Assembly (NCBI GenBank): GCA_018666155.1
Contig: JABJAH010000025.1
Coordinates: forward strand, 1 to 47,006
Reading direction: 5' to 3'
Length of the DNA: 47,006 nt
DNA from: Rhodospirillaceae bacterium
Lineage (GTDB): Bacteria; Pseudomonadota; Alphaproteobacteria; Rhodospirillales; Rhodospirillaceae
A program made the translations under genes and the position numbers. Positions 35,819 through 44,078 of the stretch are shown piece after piece (positions within the stretch are counted from its first letter, which is position 1; each line of letters opens with the position of its first letter). The notes below the pieces were generated by a model, which made no database searches, was not told the origin of the DNA, and worked only from the letters and a program-made list of their open reading frames with translations.

Positions 35819-36451
35819 CTATGACTCCCGTGGCCTGAAGAACGTTGCGAGGTCCATTTCTAAACGGGGATTGCGACCAGGCCGTACAATGAGCTGTTCG
35901 ACAATGATCCAAGACTCATGGGTTGCCGCATCATTTAGAAAACGAATGAGGGCCTCCTCGCTAAGTGGACTGATGACTTTCGCTCTAATTCTCTGCAGCG
36001 AAGATATCGCCAAGTTCTCTATATCCACCTCATCCTCAAGAACGGGATTGCGTGTTAGTTGTACCTGCCTAACCTGTACGCCATGTTGCTCAAAAGTCTG
36101 CCTGATCCAACGTTCGAATCCCGCTTCAGCTAGGCCAGGTGTATCGCCCAACCAGAAACGTTCTTCTAGATCCTTGATTAAGGCTTGGGCTGTGGCAGAA
36201 CGTTCAGGCCAGCGAGTCTCTTTCGCTTGTGCTCCAATCTGTGACAAGCGAGATTGAGAGATGTACAGATCTTGTTTAGCGGAATCAGATTGACCAGAAA
36301 TGTACAGAACAAGAGCTAAATACAAGAAGGCCGCCCCTAGGCCAAGCAACCATTTGAGGCGATCATTTTCTCCGACCTCGCGCTCCAAGTTCTCTCTCGC
36401 TTGACTTGCGAGCGCTCTCACGGACTCCGGAATAGCAATGCTAACTTTCAT
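35819..36451 (-). CDS. gspM: Type II secretion protein GspM
   Basis: The 210-residue protein has one membrane helix at about residues 35-55 (WLLGLGAAFLYLALVLYI) and a periplasmic ferredoxin-like domain with the typical VRQVQLTRNPV and WIIVEQLIVRPG. GspM binds GspL at the inner-membrane platform. The start overlaps the gspL stop by 4 bases. Identification rests on topology and operon position as well as sequence. Confidence 0.82.
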   Translation of the reverse strand: MKVSIAIPESVRALASQARENLEREVGENDRLKWLLGLGAAFLYLALVLYISGQSDSAKQDLYISQSRLSQIGAQAKETRWPERSATAQALIKDLEERFWLGDTPGLAEAGFERWIRQTFEQHGVQVRQVQLTRNPVLEDEVDIENLAISSLQRIRAKVISPLSEEALIRFLNDAATHESWIIVEQLIVRPGRNPRLEMDLATFFRPRES

Positions 36452-37551
36452 GACGACTGACCTGGGGCAGTAGAAACTTCCATGCGCATAACAAGACGCG
36501 GTCCTCTTGTTCCAGCGCTTACCGAAGAAAATAGAGGGTCATCTTCAAACGCTGAGATGAACACTCTGGAATCTATATCGTCATCGGACTCCAGCCCGAA
36601 CTCAAGCACACCATCGTCATAGTCCCAACTTGATAGCGTAACGGCGTGCTGTCGTAATAGATGGTGGGTTTTGGAAAAGATCTCTAATTGGTGGGGATAG
36701 CGCCGCAATGACGTGAGATCTTCTGCAGTTTCGAGTGCAGATAATGCTTGCGCTCTTTCGAACCGGATGGCTCTACTTTCATCTTCAATGGCTGCGATAT
36801 CGCGCTTAACATTTATAGCCATGGCTGAGTAACTTAACCACAGCGCCCCGAGATAGATACAGGGTGCAAGAAGAATGACGGTGCAAGCTGCTACTAGGCG
36901 CTCATTTTTTAATAGCTGTGCAATTGGTGTTCCGTGTGTCTGGTTTCCGGGCCAAGGAGTTTCAAGCCACTCTGGCTCTAATAGGTCTGGAATCGCAGCG
37001 CTTACGCTTTCACCGGTTGTTCTGGAGAACAAAGCCCATTCATGGGCTGGAGGAATACTCGCCCACCACCTTGAAGCAGTTAGAAAACCTCGAGTCCATA
37101 CCTGTGCTTCAATACCGTCACTACAGGATACAAGCCTTAACCCATCGCTTCCGGGGGTTCTAATAAAAGCCTCAGGTACGACCTCGCAGTCGATCGGATT
37201 ATATTCGTGATCACTTATACGTTGGTTTAAAGCCGCGCCATCCCATGCAAAAACACTAGCAACGTTGTCAGACCAAATAACGGAGAAACGCGTGTCTTCG
37301 AAGGGAGACCATGCGCTGATCTTTAGTTGTAGCGCAGACACTCGTTTTCGTCCTCCCAGTTGATCTGGAAGAGTAAACAGTGCGTGCTTAAGAGTCTGGC
37401 GTGCGGGGACCCAAATAATTCGTTGGTCAGAACCCGGTAGCGCTCTCAAACCTTCCTGTTGTTCCAGCAATCTCTTCGGGACTGGGGAAAGTGATGCTTG
37501 GATCAATTTGATCCATCGATCTCCAGTACGCTTTAGGGATTCTAAGGACAT
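36448..37551 (-). CDS. gspL: Type II secretion protein GspL
   Basis: The 367-residue protein has a cytoplasmic actin-like N-terminal part (RIIWVPARQTLKHALFTLP, then SAWSPFEDTRFSV), a single membrane helix at about residues 215-235 (AACTVILLAPCIYLGALWL) and a periplasmic domain. GspL recruits the ATPase GspE to the platform. ATG 37551 lies 125 bases inside gspK. I accept it because the N-terminal helix (DRWIKLIQASLSPVPKRLL) resembles the start of other alphaproteobacterial GspL proteins as I recall them. A TTG near 37449 would be the alternative without the overlap. Confidence 0.8.
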   Translation of the reverse strand: MSLESLKRTGDRWIKLIQASLSPVPKRLLEQQEGLRALPGSDQRIIWVPARQTLKHALFTLPDQLGGRKRVSALQLKISAWSPFEDTRFSVIWSDNVASVFAWDGAALNQRISDHEYNPIDCEVVPEAFIRTPGSDGLRLVSCSDGIEAQVWTRGFLTASRWWASIPPAHEWALFSRTTGESVSAAIPDLLEPEWLETPWPGNQTHGTPIAQLLKNERLVAACTVILLAPCIYLGALWLSYSAMAINVKRDIAAIEDESRAIRFERAQALSALETAEDLTSLRRYPHQLEIFSKTHHLLRQHAVTLSSWDYDDGVLEFGLESDDDIDSRVFISAFEDDPLFSSVSAGTRGPRLVMRMEVSTAPGQSS

Positions 37552-38521
37552 AGTCTATTTGCCAAGGTTGTTCCCGTTGTAGCGGGAGTAGGGTTAGTGA
37601 AAAGCGGATGCGTTCATTTGTTTCTCGGTCAATGAGATCAATAATAAGGCAACGCCCAGGTATGAAGCTAAAGAAGAAGGGCTGGTTCAACAGAATTACG
37701 CCTGCCGCGTCTCCAATGTTGCGGGCATTCCTGAAGGGTGCGATTTCTCGGTGTTTCGCCAACAAGTCGGCTCTATCCATAGATACGCCCGTTATATACG
37801 CGGATAAGACCTCGCGCGGTGCAGTGTTAGGATTGAAACCGGATGCTCGGCACGTCGTGATCATGGGATTCTCATATTGGGCGTCCCAAAGATTCGTGCC
37901 GCGAGTCCACCCTATAATGCGTTGAGCTTCCCAGGGGGATACAAGCTGGCCATTCGCAGGGGGGTGGAGCCCCCTCCGCAGATAATCATTCTTCTCCGCA
38001 CCCGATAATCGAGATAGGTCGTCCGCATCTCTGTAGTCCAGCAGCGTGTCGATAAGTAAGTCACGGTCGTCTTCGTCGATTTGGAATGCCGAGAGAAATC
38101 GCTCCATGTGCTCACGACCTACGGTGTTGAGATTGACCAGGCCTCGGCCGTCCTGGACTTGCACCGCATACTTGGTGTCGCTAGCCAAAACATAAGGCCG
38201 GCCATCCAAAAAGATCATGCGGTCTGACTCGTAGTTAGCGCTAAGGATATCCTGGAACGCGCTACCCGTGGGAGGTGACAGGAAAGTTCCAACCTGAAGG
38301 CCTCTGTTAGTATAGGGACGGCGCGCAACTGCGAAAATTATTTCATTGCGTATATTGGCGAACGCAATCTCTGCGTTCGCTTTTTCTTGTATCGCGATCG
38401 CATTCGTCACGGCCTCGCTAACCCATTCAGAAAGAACCGCCGTCGCGAACCCAATTGCGGCAATCACCCATAACGTTAGGGGTAGAATAAACCCATGTGA
38501 ATTCGGTGGTGCCGCTCGCAT
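37427..38521 (-). CDS. gspK: Type II secretion minor pseudopilin GspK
   Basis: The 364-residue protein has a prepilin leader, cleavage site G10|F11 (SHGFILPLTLWVIAA) and a large globular domain typical of GspK, containing LVNLNTVGREHMERFL and NPNTAPREVLSAY, which are helix-hairpin-helix-like segments. Residue +5 after cleavage is Leu rather than Glu, as expected for GspK, which caps the pseudopilus tip. ATG 38521 is chosen because the longer frame gives a 30-residue extension before the leader. A TPR-glycosyltransferase gene lies between it and gspJ. Confidence 0.88.
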   Translation of the reverse strand: MRAAPPNSHGFILPLTLWVIAAIGFATAVLSEWVSEAVTNAIAIQEKANAEIAFANIRNEIIFAVARRPYTNRGLQVGTFLSPPTGSAFQDILSANYESDRMIFLDGRPYVLASDTKYAVQVQDGRGLVNLNTVGREHMERFLSAFQIDEDDRDLLIDTLLDYRDADDLSRLSGAEKNDYLRRGLHPPANGQLVSPWEAQRIIGWTRGTNLWDAQYENPMITTCRASGFNPNTAPREVLSAYITGVSMDRADLLAKHREIAPFRNARNIGDAAGVILLNQPFFFSFIPGRCLIIDLIDRETNERIRFSLTLLPLQREQPWQIDYVLRIPKAYWRSMDQIDPSITFPSPEEIAGTTGRFESATGF

Positions 38522-38695
38522 GTAGTGTTTTCCGTTCTTACCGATTTGTATCGGCCAATCACTGTCCGGTCGAGTTCCCGAACGCCGAATAAGGGGTGGC
38601 AGCAACTCCATTTTCGGCGTCCATTGATTGGTGGGCTACCGAATGGAGGTGGACCTTTATCCATCAATCTACGGGGATACGAATATATCGCCCAA

Positions 38696-40621
38696 TTAAT
38701 TCCCTGTAAGGCTTTGGAATTCCTTAATAAAGCCTGAAAATTCACTCTGTATCTCTGAGAGCGCGGATGCCCACCCGTCGTTTTTGGTTTGCCTAAACAA
38801 CCGCGTATGCGGGTACCAGGGACTGCGCGTCTGCTTGTCGAACCAATACCATAACCATCCAGGTCCGACGCGGGGGACAAGTGTCCATGTTGGTGTTCCC
38901 AAAGCACCTGAAATGTGAGCGGTCGTATTGCTTGTCGTAATAACTATGTCCAGGGCGCGCACCTGACTGGCGAAAGTGTCCATGTCTTTCAGTGGCTCAA
39001 CACTCTGGTCACTAATGATTCTCTGCTGCTGATGACCAGGAAGCTCCCCGATTTCTTGGTCTGTTTCGCCGTACTGTAGATCGACAAATGTGCAATCTGA
39101 CTCCTCTAGAGCCGACAATAAATCTGCGAGTTTTAGTGATTTCTGAGCGCCAAATACTGTATTGGCACTTCGCCAAGAAATGCCTACAAGCGGTTTAGCA
39201 TCCGTTTGACGTCTATATTTCTGACGAAACGTTCTAGCGCTCATCTCATCGGCGATCAAATATGGAACGCGTTTAGGGTGATTATCCAGAGATTTCCAGT
39301 GCAAGCTAGCCAGCTTCATAGCGGGGCATTGTGCAACAGGCTGGCCAGTCAGGATTCCGCCACCACTCAAGTCGTCTCTGCTTACAATCATGGCTTTTGG
39401 GAAAGATCTCGCCGCAATCGGTACCAGCCTTTCACTTGTTGCGATGATGAGAGAGATATCTTGGTCGTAAATGTCAGCGATATATCCCAGTTGAAGAATT
39501 TCGTCGCCTAAGCCTTGATCAGTCCATATCAGGACCGGGCCGTTGGCTGGGAACCTCTCGTCCCACAAGGGAAGTGCGTTATCAACTGGACTGCCAGTTA
39601 TGCCGCTTAACCCATACCTGCGGTTATAGTCAGGCCATGCAGATGATAGTTCACCCTTCAGGAAGTATGCTCCTGCCCTGTGAAAGGCGGCTTGCTCGAA
39701 ACTTTGATCGATCTGAAGGGCCTGATTGAAGCAGTTAATAGCGACATCAAATTCTCTATCCATGAACCATGTGAAGCCCAGCATGTCCCGAGCGGACAGG
39801 TGTTTCGGATTGAGTTTGATGGCTTCTGCGAGGTGGTTTCTGGCTAATTCTGGCGAATCATACTTCCACAAATCAGCCATATTGACGTGCGCTTCTGGAA
39901 TACTTGGGTCAATCTCTATTGATGTTGCGAATGCATTTTCAGCTTCCTTTGTCTTATTTTGCTTTGCGAGCGACAAGCCCAAGTTGGTCCAGAGTGTTGC
40001 CGATCGCGGTCGCTTTTTAAGCGCATGTTTGAACGCCCTCTCGGCGTTTGACGGAGAGTTCTCATCTAAAGCAACGAGGCCCTGAACCATTGCTAGCCCT
40101 GGGTCATCGTATAAGTCACTTGTTACAGGTAAGAGTGGAAACCCCAGATCCGACAGACGTCCCTCTTTTCGCAATAGTAGGGCGAGTTGAATGAGTGCGT
40201 CCGTAAGTCTGGGGTTGAGACTTAAGGCTTCTCTGTAGCTCACCTCGGCTTCCCGTAAGTGACTTAACAGGCGCTGCGCATGCCCAATATTGGCATGAGC
40301 GGCAGCCATGTTCGGTTGAATTTTAAGGGCTTTTGCCAGAGCTTTGTATGCTTTCTGGGCTTTACCTAGATCCAAAAGGATTAGGCCACGACTGTTGAGG
40401 ATAGAGGCGTTTTCCTGAGATTGCGACAGAGCCCGCGTTATGGCTTTCTCGGCATCGTCGAATTTTCCTCGGGCGCGGTAGCAGAGTGCAAGGATGTGAT
40501 TGGTGTCTGCATGCGCTGGGTTGTGCCGAAGAAGGTCATGGCAAAGTTTTTCACAATCGGCATGCTGCCCATTTTCGAGGTGCTGGACAGCCTGTTTGAA
40601 AGCGTCTTGATTAGCTATCAC
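38696..40621 (-). CDS. TPR protein with C-terminal GT-B-like glycosyltransferase domain, inside the T2SS operon
   Basis: The product has 641 residues. Residues 1-340 carry about nine TPR repeats (for example DAEKAITRALSQSQENASI). From about residue 350 the sequence resembles GT-B/heptosyltransferase-like domains: GPVLIWTDQGLGDEI (366-375 region), PLVGISWRSAN, VDLQYGETDQEI, TTSNTTAHISGALG and GWLWYWFDKQTRSPWYP. The same blocks occur in the partial gene at 45.8-47.0 kb. TPR plus glycosyltransferase layouts are known in protein O-glycosylating enzymes (OGT/GT41, Caulobacter FlmG). Its ATG overlaps the gspJ stop (ATGA), so it is translated together with the secretion genes. No signal peptide. Confidence 0.85.
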   Translation of the reverse strand: MIANQDAFKQAVQHLENGQHADCEKLCHDLLRHNPAHADTNHILALCYRARGKFDDAEKAITRALSQSQENASILNSRGLILLDLGKAQKAYKALAKALKIQPNMAAAHANIGHAQRLLSHLREAEVSYREALSLNPRLTDALIQLALLLRKEGRLSDLGFPLLPVTSDLYDDPGLAMVQGLVALDENSPSNAERAFKHALKKRPRSATLWTNLGLSLAKQNKTKEAENAFATSIEIDPSIPEAHVNMADLWKYDSPELARNHLAEAIKLNPKHLSARDMLGFTWFMDREFDVAINCFNQALQIDQSFEQAAFHRAGAYFLKGELSSAWPDYNRRYGLSGITGSPVDNALPLWDERFPANGPVLIWTDQGLGDEILQLGYIADIYDQDISLIIATSERLVPIAARSFPKAMIVSRDDLSGGGILTGQPVAQCPAMKLASLHWKSLDNHPKRVPYLIADEMSARTFRQKYRRQTDAKPLVGISWRSANTVFGAQKSLKLADLLSALEESDCTFVDLQYGETDQEIGELPGHQQQRIISDQSVEPLKDMDTFASQVRALDIVITTSNTTAHISGALGTPTWTLVPRVGPGWLWYWFDKQTRSPWYPHTRLFRQTKNDGWASALSEIQSEFSGFIKEFQSLTGN

Positions 40622-41235
40622 TGACTACTGCCAAATGGTAAATCTTCAGCGCGTATAGCTCGATTGTGCGGGCCCATCACCCGAACGACATAAACCGGTC
40701 GTTGTTCCAGGCCGGTGTCTAGGCGGATAGTTCTTGGCACCTGAAGTGGTTTGTCTTCTAATGGGGGAGGCCAACGCTTAACCCAGCCATCTACTCGGCC
40801 GCGATAAGTAAACGCGCCTGTACTACCCGTCCAACGGGCTATTTCAACCGGAGCGTAGCCAGTCTCGCTGTAAGTGAGGAGGGTAGCATTGTCAGAAATA
40901 TCGTAGTTGAGGTCCATGGCGAAGGCCGTCGGTGCTCCATTCGTGCCTTGTAGCGGGTTTAAAGTGAGACCCTTAAGCCTTTTGCTATCACCCGAGAATA
41001 CTCCTGGCTCCCCGGCGTGATCGGGTAGCATTCCTCTTAGGGGGCTCGTAATAATACTGGTTTGGAGTCCAATCGTCTCGACCCGAGTGAGCGCGCTCAT
41101 GACACGGAATCGCGTATCCAGTATCAATGACAAGCCTTGAAATAAGATTGCTGCAATCAAGCTCGATATCATTAGGACTACAATAACTTCGAGCAATGTG
41201 AAGCCCCGTTGCTCGTCTCGCTCTCTTTTCATCAT
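40618..41235 (-). CDS. gspJ: Type II secretion minor pseudopilin GspJ
   Basis: The 205-residue protein has a short basic leader and cleavage site G11|F12 in RGFTLLEVIVVLMISSLIAAI, with Glu at +5. The later sequence SALTRVETIGLQT and the C-terminal PRTIRLDTG match the GspJ pattern. It belongs to the tip complex with GspI, GspK and GspH. The start overlaps the gspI stop by 4 bases. Confidence 0.88.
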   Translation of the reverse strand: MMKRERDEQRGFTLLEVIVVLMISSLIAAILFQGLSLILDTRFRVMSALTRVETIGLQTSIITSPLRGMLPDHAGEPGVFSGDSKRLKGLTLNPLQGTNGAPTAFAMDLNYDISDNATLLTYSETGYAPVEIARWTGSTGAFTYRGRVDGWVKRWPPPLEDKPLQVPRTIRLDTGLEQRPVYVVRVMGPHNRAIRAEDLPFGSSQ

Positions 41236-41684
41236 TGATTCGGAGCCCCAAACGGATTGCCCGTAACTATTCTACGGTATCCCACTTTCCTCGTCGAAAA
41301 GGAAAACCACGCCTGTTCTTCCTTTATAAAATTTATTTGTACATCGTAGAAACTGACAAAATAACCAACCAAACCTGTGCCTGTCTGAACACTGGCATTT
41401 GCCGGAACAATCATTTGGCTGTCCCAGGTAAAAGAGATCGAACCTAGGTCAATTTCTCCTGTGGGGGTCGCAGTCGGGTTTACAGGATCTATGATCGAAA
41501 GCGCAGACTCTATTGCTGCTGCTCGGGCGTTTGCATCAGCCGCTCTGGTTAGCTGGTCAAGGGATTGACTGATGAGAAGCATGATCGGAAAGGCTACTAT
41601 GCCGATGATCGCCATGGCGACTATCGCTTCGATTAGCGTGAAACCATGCTCCAGATATCTATGCTTGTGCCGTTTGGGAATCAT
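41232..41684 (-). CDS. gspI: Type II secretion minor pseudopilin GspI
   Basis: The 150-residue protein has leader MIPKRHKHRYLEHG and cleavage G14|F15 before FTLIEAIVAMAIIGIVAF, with Glu at +5. ATG 41684 is chosen because it makes an ATGA overlap with the gspH stop; an upstream TTG would add 5 residues. The assignment as GspI rather than another pseudopilin rests on size and the order G-H-I-J. Confidence 0.82.
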   Translation of the reverse strand: MIPKRHKHRYLEHGFTLIEAIVAMAIIGIVAFPIMLLISQSLDQLTRAADANARAAAIESALSIIDPVNPTATPTGEIDLGSISFTWDSQMIVPANASVQTGTGLVGYFVSFYDVQINFIKEEQAWFSFSTRKVGYRRIVTGNPFGAPNQ

Positions 41685-42196
41685 GGGTCGATCTGGCAAT
41701 AGGGCGATATAAGTTCATAGTCATATTCCAGGGTACCTACAGAGACGCTGAGGCTCCCCCCAGTGCAATACCCGGATGCGCGATAGAATATTGGCTGCGG
41801 GATTTGAACGTTCCACCCGTCAGGTATGGCCAGTCCTGCCTGTCTGAGGCTGGAAGAACGATAGGGCACCTGGATACCAAGCGTACTGATGTCCAGTGAA
41901 TGATTGTCCAATGGTTCATCGGTAGGGGACAGGTTTGGCCTCAAATCACGGTCACTGAGAACCAAGTCTTGGCTCGCGCTAAAAGCAGCGTAAGGCAATG
42001 TATTGATCTCTCTGATGAAGGAGTCTCGCTTATTCGCGAATGCTAAGCGGTCAAAGAGCAAAGGAAAATTTGGTGCGACAACTGCAGTTGCCAAGCCCAT
42101 GATGAAAACCACCGTGAGCAATTCCAAAAGGGAAAAGCCAGCATTTAGAGTGCTAGGCTTACGGTGAATTTGAATCCAGGAAGCCAACATCTGCAT
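41681..42196 (-). CDS. gspH: Type II secretion minor pseudopilin GspH
   Basis: The product has about 171 residues with cleavage G20|F21 in NAGFSLLELLTVVFIMGLATA, Glu at +5. The leader is long (20 residues). The gene overlaps gspG by 38 bases (ATG 42196, or 42190). No start codon exists between the gspG stop and the leader, so the overlap is real. The globular domain is beta-rich, as in GspH. Confidence 0.82.
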   Translation of the reverse strand: MQMLASWIQIHRKPSTLNAGFSLLELLTVVFIMGLATAVVAPNFPLLFDRLAFANKRDSFIREINTLPYAAFSASQDLVLSDRDLRPNLSPTDEPLDNHSLDISTLGIQVPYRSSSLRQAGLAIPDGWNVQIPQPIFYRASGYCTGGSLSVSVGTLEYDYELISPYCQIDP

Positions 42197-42620
42197 CAAT
42201 TCCTTCACCTTCAGGCTTTCCATCCGCCCCAAAACTATAAAGTACGACATTCGTCGAGTTCTTCAGTTTGTATCGGTACTCAGTGCCCCATGGATCTAGT
42301 GGAACGGCCTCCGCAAGATAGGGGCCTTGCCATTTCCGCCGGGTTCGTTCGTCGGATGGCGCGGTCATAAGAAGGGCGAGCCCCTCCTCAGCTGTCGGGT
42401 ATCGGCCTACATCAAGTCTTAAAGTGTCCAGGGCGCCTTTGAGCATTCGAATCTGGGTATCGGCCGCAGTAACTCTGGAACTATCCACTCGCCCAAGGAG
42501 TTGAGGCCCGACTAAGCTGGCAACAAGGCCAATAATAACGAGAACAACCAGCATTTCGAGTAGGGTAAAGCCGCTATCGCTGCGGCAAACACAATTCTGA
42601 CTATTTTTGGACGGACGCAT
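42159..42620 (-). CDS. gspG: Type II secretion major pseudopilin GspG
   Basis: The 153-residue protein has cleavage G17|F18 in DSGFTLLEMLVVLVIIGLVA, Glu at +5. The typical major-pseudopilin body follows: ALDTLRLDVGRYPTAEEGL, WQGPYLAEAVPLDPWGTEY and FGADGKPEGEG. The last block is the calcium-binding C-terminal region of GspG. It starts 13 bases after the gspF stop. Confidence 0.95.
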   Translation of the reverse strand: MRPSKNSQNCVCRSDSGFTLLEMLVVLVIIGLVASLVGPQLLGRVDSSRVTAADTQIRMLKGALDTLRLDVGRYPTAEEGLALLMTAPSDERTRRKWQGPYLAEAVPLDPWGTEYRYKLKNSTNVVLYSFGADGKPEGEGIDADVGFLDSNSP

Positions 42621-42633
42621 GGCCTCTTTTTCC

Positions 42634-43845
42634 TTACAGTGTGACCTGATTGATGCTGGTGATAGCTAACATAATGGCTGTGACGATGCCACCAATGACG
42701 ACGCCAATCAGAATTATGGCAGCAGGCTCTAAGATAAGGAGAAAGCGCTTCATGCGCTGTCGACCGGACTCTTCGTATAGAGTTGCCAAAGACCCGAGCA
42801 TATTTGATAGCTCGCCAGACTCTTCACCCACCTGCACCAGGCTTAGGGCTGTGTCGGAGAATGTTTCCTGTTCGCGCATAGCGATTGACAAAGATTTTCC
42901 GCCGCGTACCAATTTGCTGACTTGCTCCATGCGGGTGTGAATCGACTTTATCTCTATCGTGCCGCGGGCGAATTCCAATGCTTTGATGAGGTCTACGCCG
43001 TGGCGCAGCATTGTGCTGAGCATCGATGACCATTTTGCCAACTCTGCCTCCTTTAACCAGGAGCCCAGCAATGGAACGGACGTCATCGCCTGCCTTACTG
43101 AATATCTCACCGTAGGCTGGCTAAAAAGCCACATTGCGAGGGCGACTACACCGGCGAGAAGTATGAAAACAAGCGTGCTGTTCTCGCTCAGGAACATGCC
43201 TGTCGAAAGAACAAGTTCTGAAAGAAAAGGTAGCGGTTCCTTCGATGATGCAAGCATCGCGGAAAACCGTGGGACAACGACAAGGAATATAAATAGGACC
43301 GCGCTTAACCCGGCAGACATCAGAATCGCCGGGTAAGTCAGGGCATTTTTAATGTCCTGTTTCACTCGATACTCGTATTCCATCTGCTTTGCTGTATCCG
43401 CTAGGGCAGGGCCGAGTTCACCTATCGACTCTCCGGCGGCGCTAAGCTGAAAAGCGTAGGGTGGTAGGCTTGGTAAAGACGTGGCAAAGGCGTTCGAAAA
43501 TGATGCGCCTGCCCTTAAAGATTTTGACATGGCGCGAAACGCCTCGGACAGATCGGGGTGGAGGCCTTGAGATTTTAGAGTTTCCACGGCGGCGATGAGC
43601 GGCACACCGGAGTTCAGTAATAGAGAGAGCTGTTTGACGGTCAGAATATAATCTTGAGCTGACGGTGGGCGCTGCAAGGTAAAATGCCGAGTGGTTTTCC
43701 GCGCGGGTTTCGTTTCTCCAATAGAAATCGGGGTGAGGCCGCGTGCAGTTAGGAGGCGTACCGCGTCACGTTCTGTTACGGCCTTAACTTGGCCGACAAG
43801 CGGTTTGCCTGCGTGGTCCATCGCCTCGTAGTCAAACGCTGACAT
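42634..43845 (-). CDS. gspF: Type II secretion inner-membrane platform protein GspF
   Basis: The 403-residue polytopic protein has two T2SSF domains and three membrane helices. It begins MSAFDYEAMDHAGKPLVGQV and contains LSLLLNSGVPLIAAVETL, EYRVKQDIKNALTYPAIL, MLSTMLRHGVDLIKALEF, LVQVGEESGELSNML and the final PAAIILIGVVIG helix. It anchors pseudopilus assembly. It is first in the operon, with GGAG 8 bases before its ATG. No gspE lies upstream, where it is usually found. Confidence 0.95.
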   Translation of the reverse strand: MSAFDYEAMDHAGKPLVGQVKAVTERDAVRLLTARGLTPISIGETKPARKTTRHFTLQRPPSAQDYILTVKQLSLLLNSGVPLIAAVETLKSQGLHPDLSEAFRAMSKSLRAGASFSNAFATSLPSLPPYAFQLSAAGESIGELGPALADTAKQMEYEYRVKQDIKNALTYPAILMSAGLSAVLFIFLVVVPRFSAMLASSKEPLPFLSELVLSTGMFLSENSTLVFILLAGVVALAMWLFSQPTVRYSVRQAMTSVPLLGSWLKEAELAKWSSMLSTMLRHGVDLIKALEFARGTIEIKSIHTRMEQVSKLVRGGKSLSIAMREQETFSDTALSLVQVGEESGELSNMLGSLATLYEESGRQRMKRFLLILEPAAIILIGVVIGGIVTAIMLAITSINQVTL

Positions 43846-43865
43846 GTCTTAATCTCCAGGCAGGG

Positions 43866-43893
43866 CTTATAGCCGTGTTCTAGCTCATGTCGG
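43866..43893 (-). promoter_or_regulatory. Possible promoter of the gspF operon
   Basis: On the minus strand CCGACA (43893-43888), 16 bases, then TATAAG (43871-43866), 20 bases upstream of the gspF ATG. It lies between the gene and the strong terminator of the S-layer-like gene, so the secretion operon needs its own promoter about here. Confidence 0.4.
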
Positions 43894-44007
43894 CCTGTTC
43901 AGGAAGTTAAGCGAATGTCATGTATTCAGGCTGTTCGGCTAGGCGAGGCTCTGGGCTGAGGCGGGTGTTGATGCCATATGCCATGGATGCGCCGTGGCAA
44001 AATGCGC

Positions 44008-44041
44008 ACAAAAAAAAGGGGAGGGTAAAAACCCTCCCCTT
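44008..44041 (-). terminator. Strong Rho-independent terminator after the S-layer-like gene
   Basis: In the minus-strand transcript GGGGAGGG (44039-44032) pairs perfectly with CCCTCCCC (44025-44018) around a 6-base loop and is followed by eight T (44017-44010). It ends 38 bases after the stop of the 44079 gene. Confidence 0.92.
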
Positions 44042-44078
44042 TGATCCAGCCTCAAGAGAAGCTGAAATTTTTAACCGC

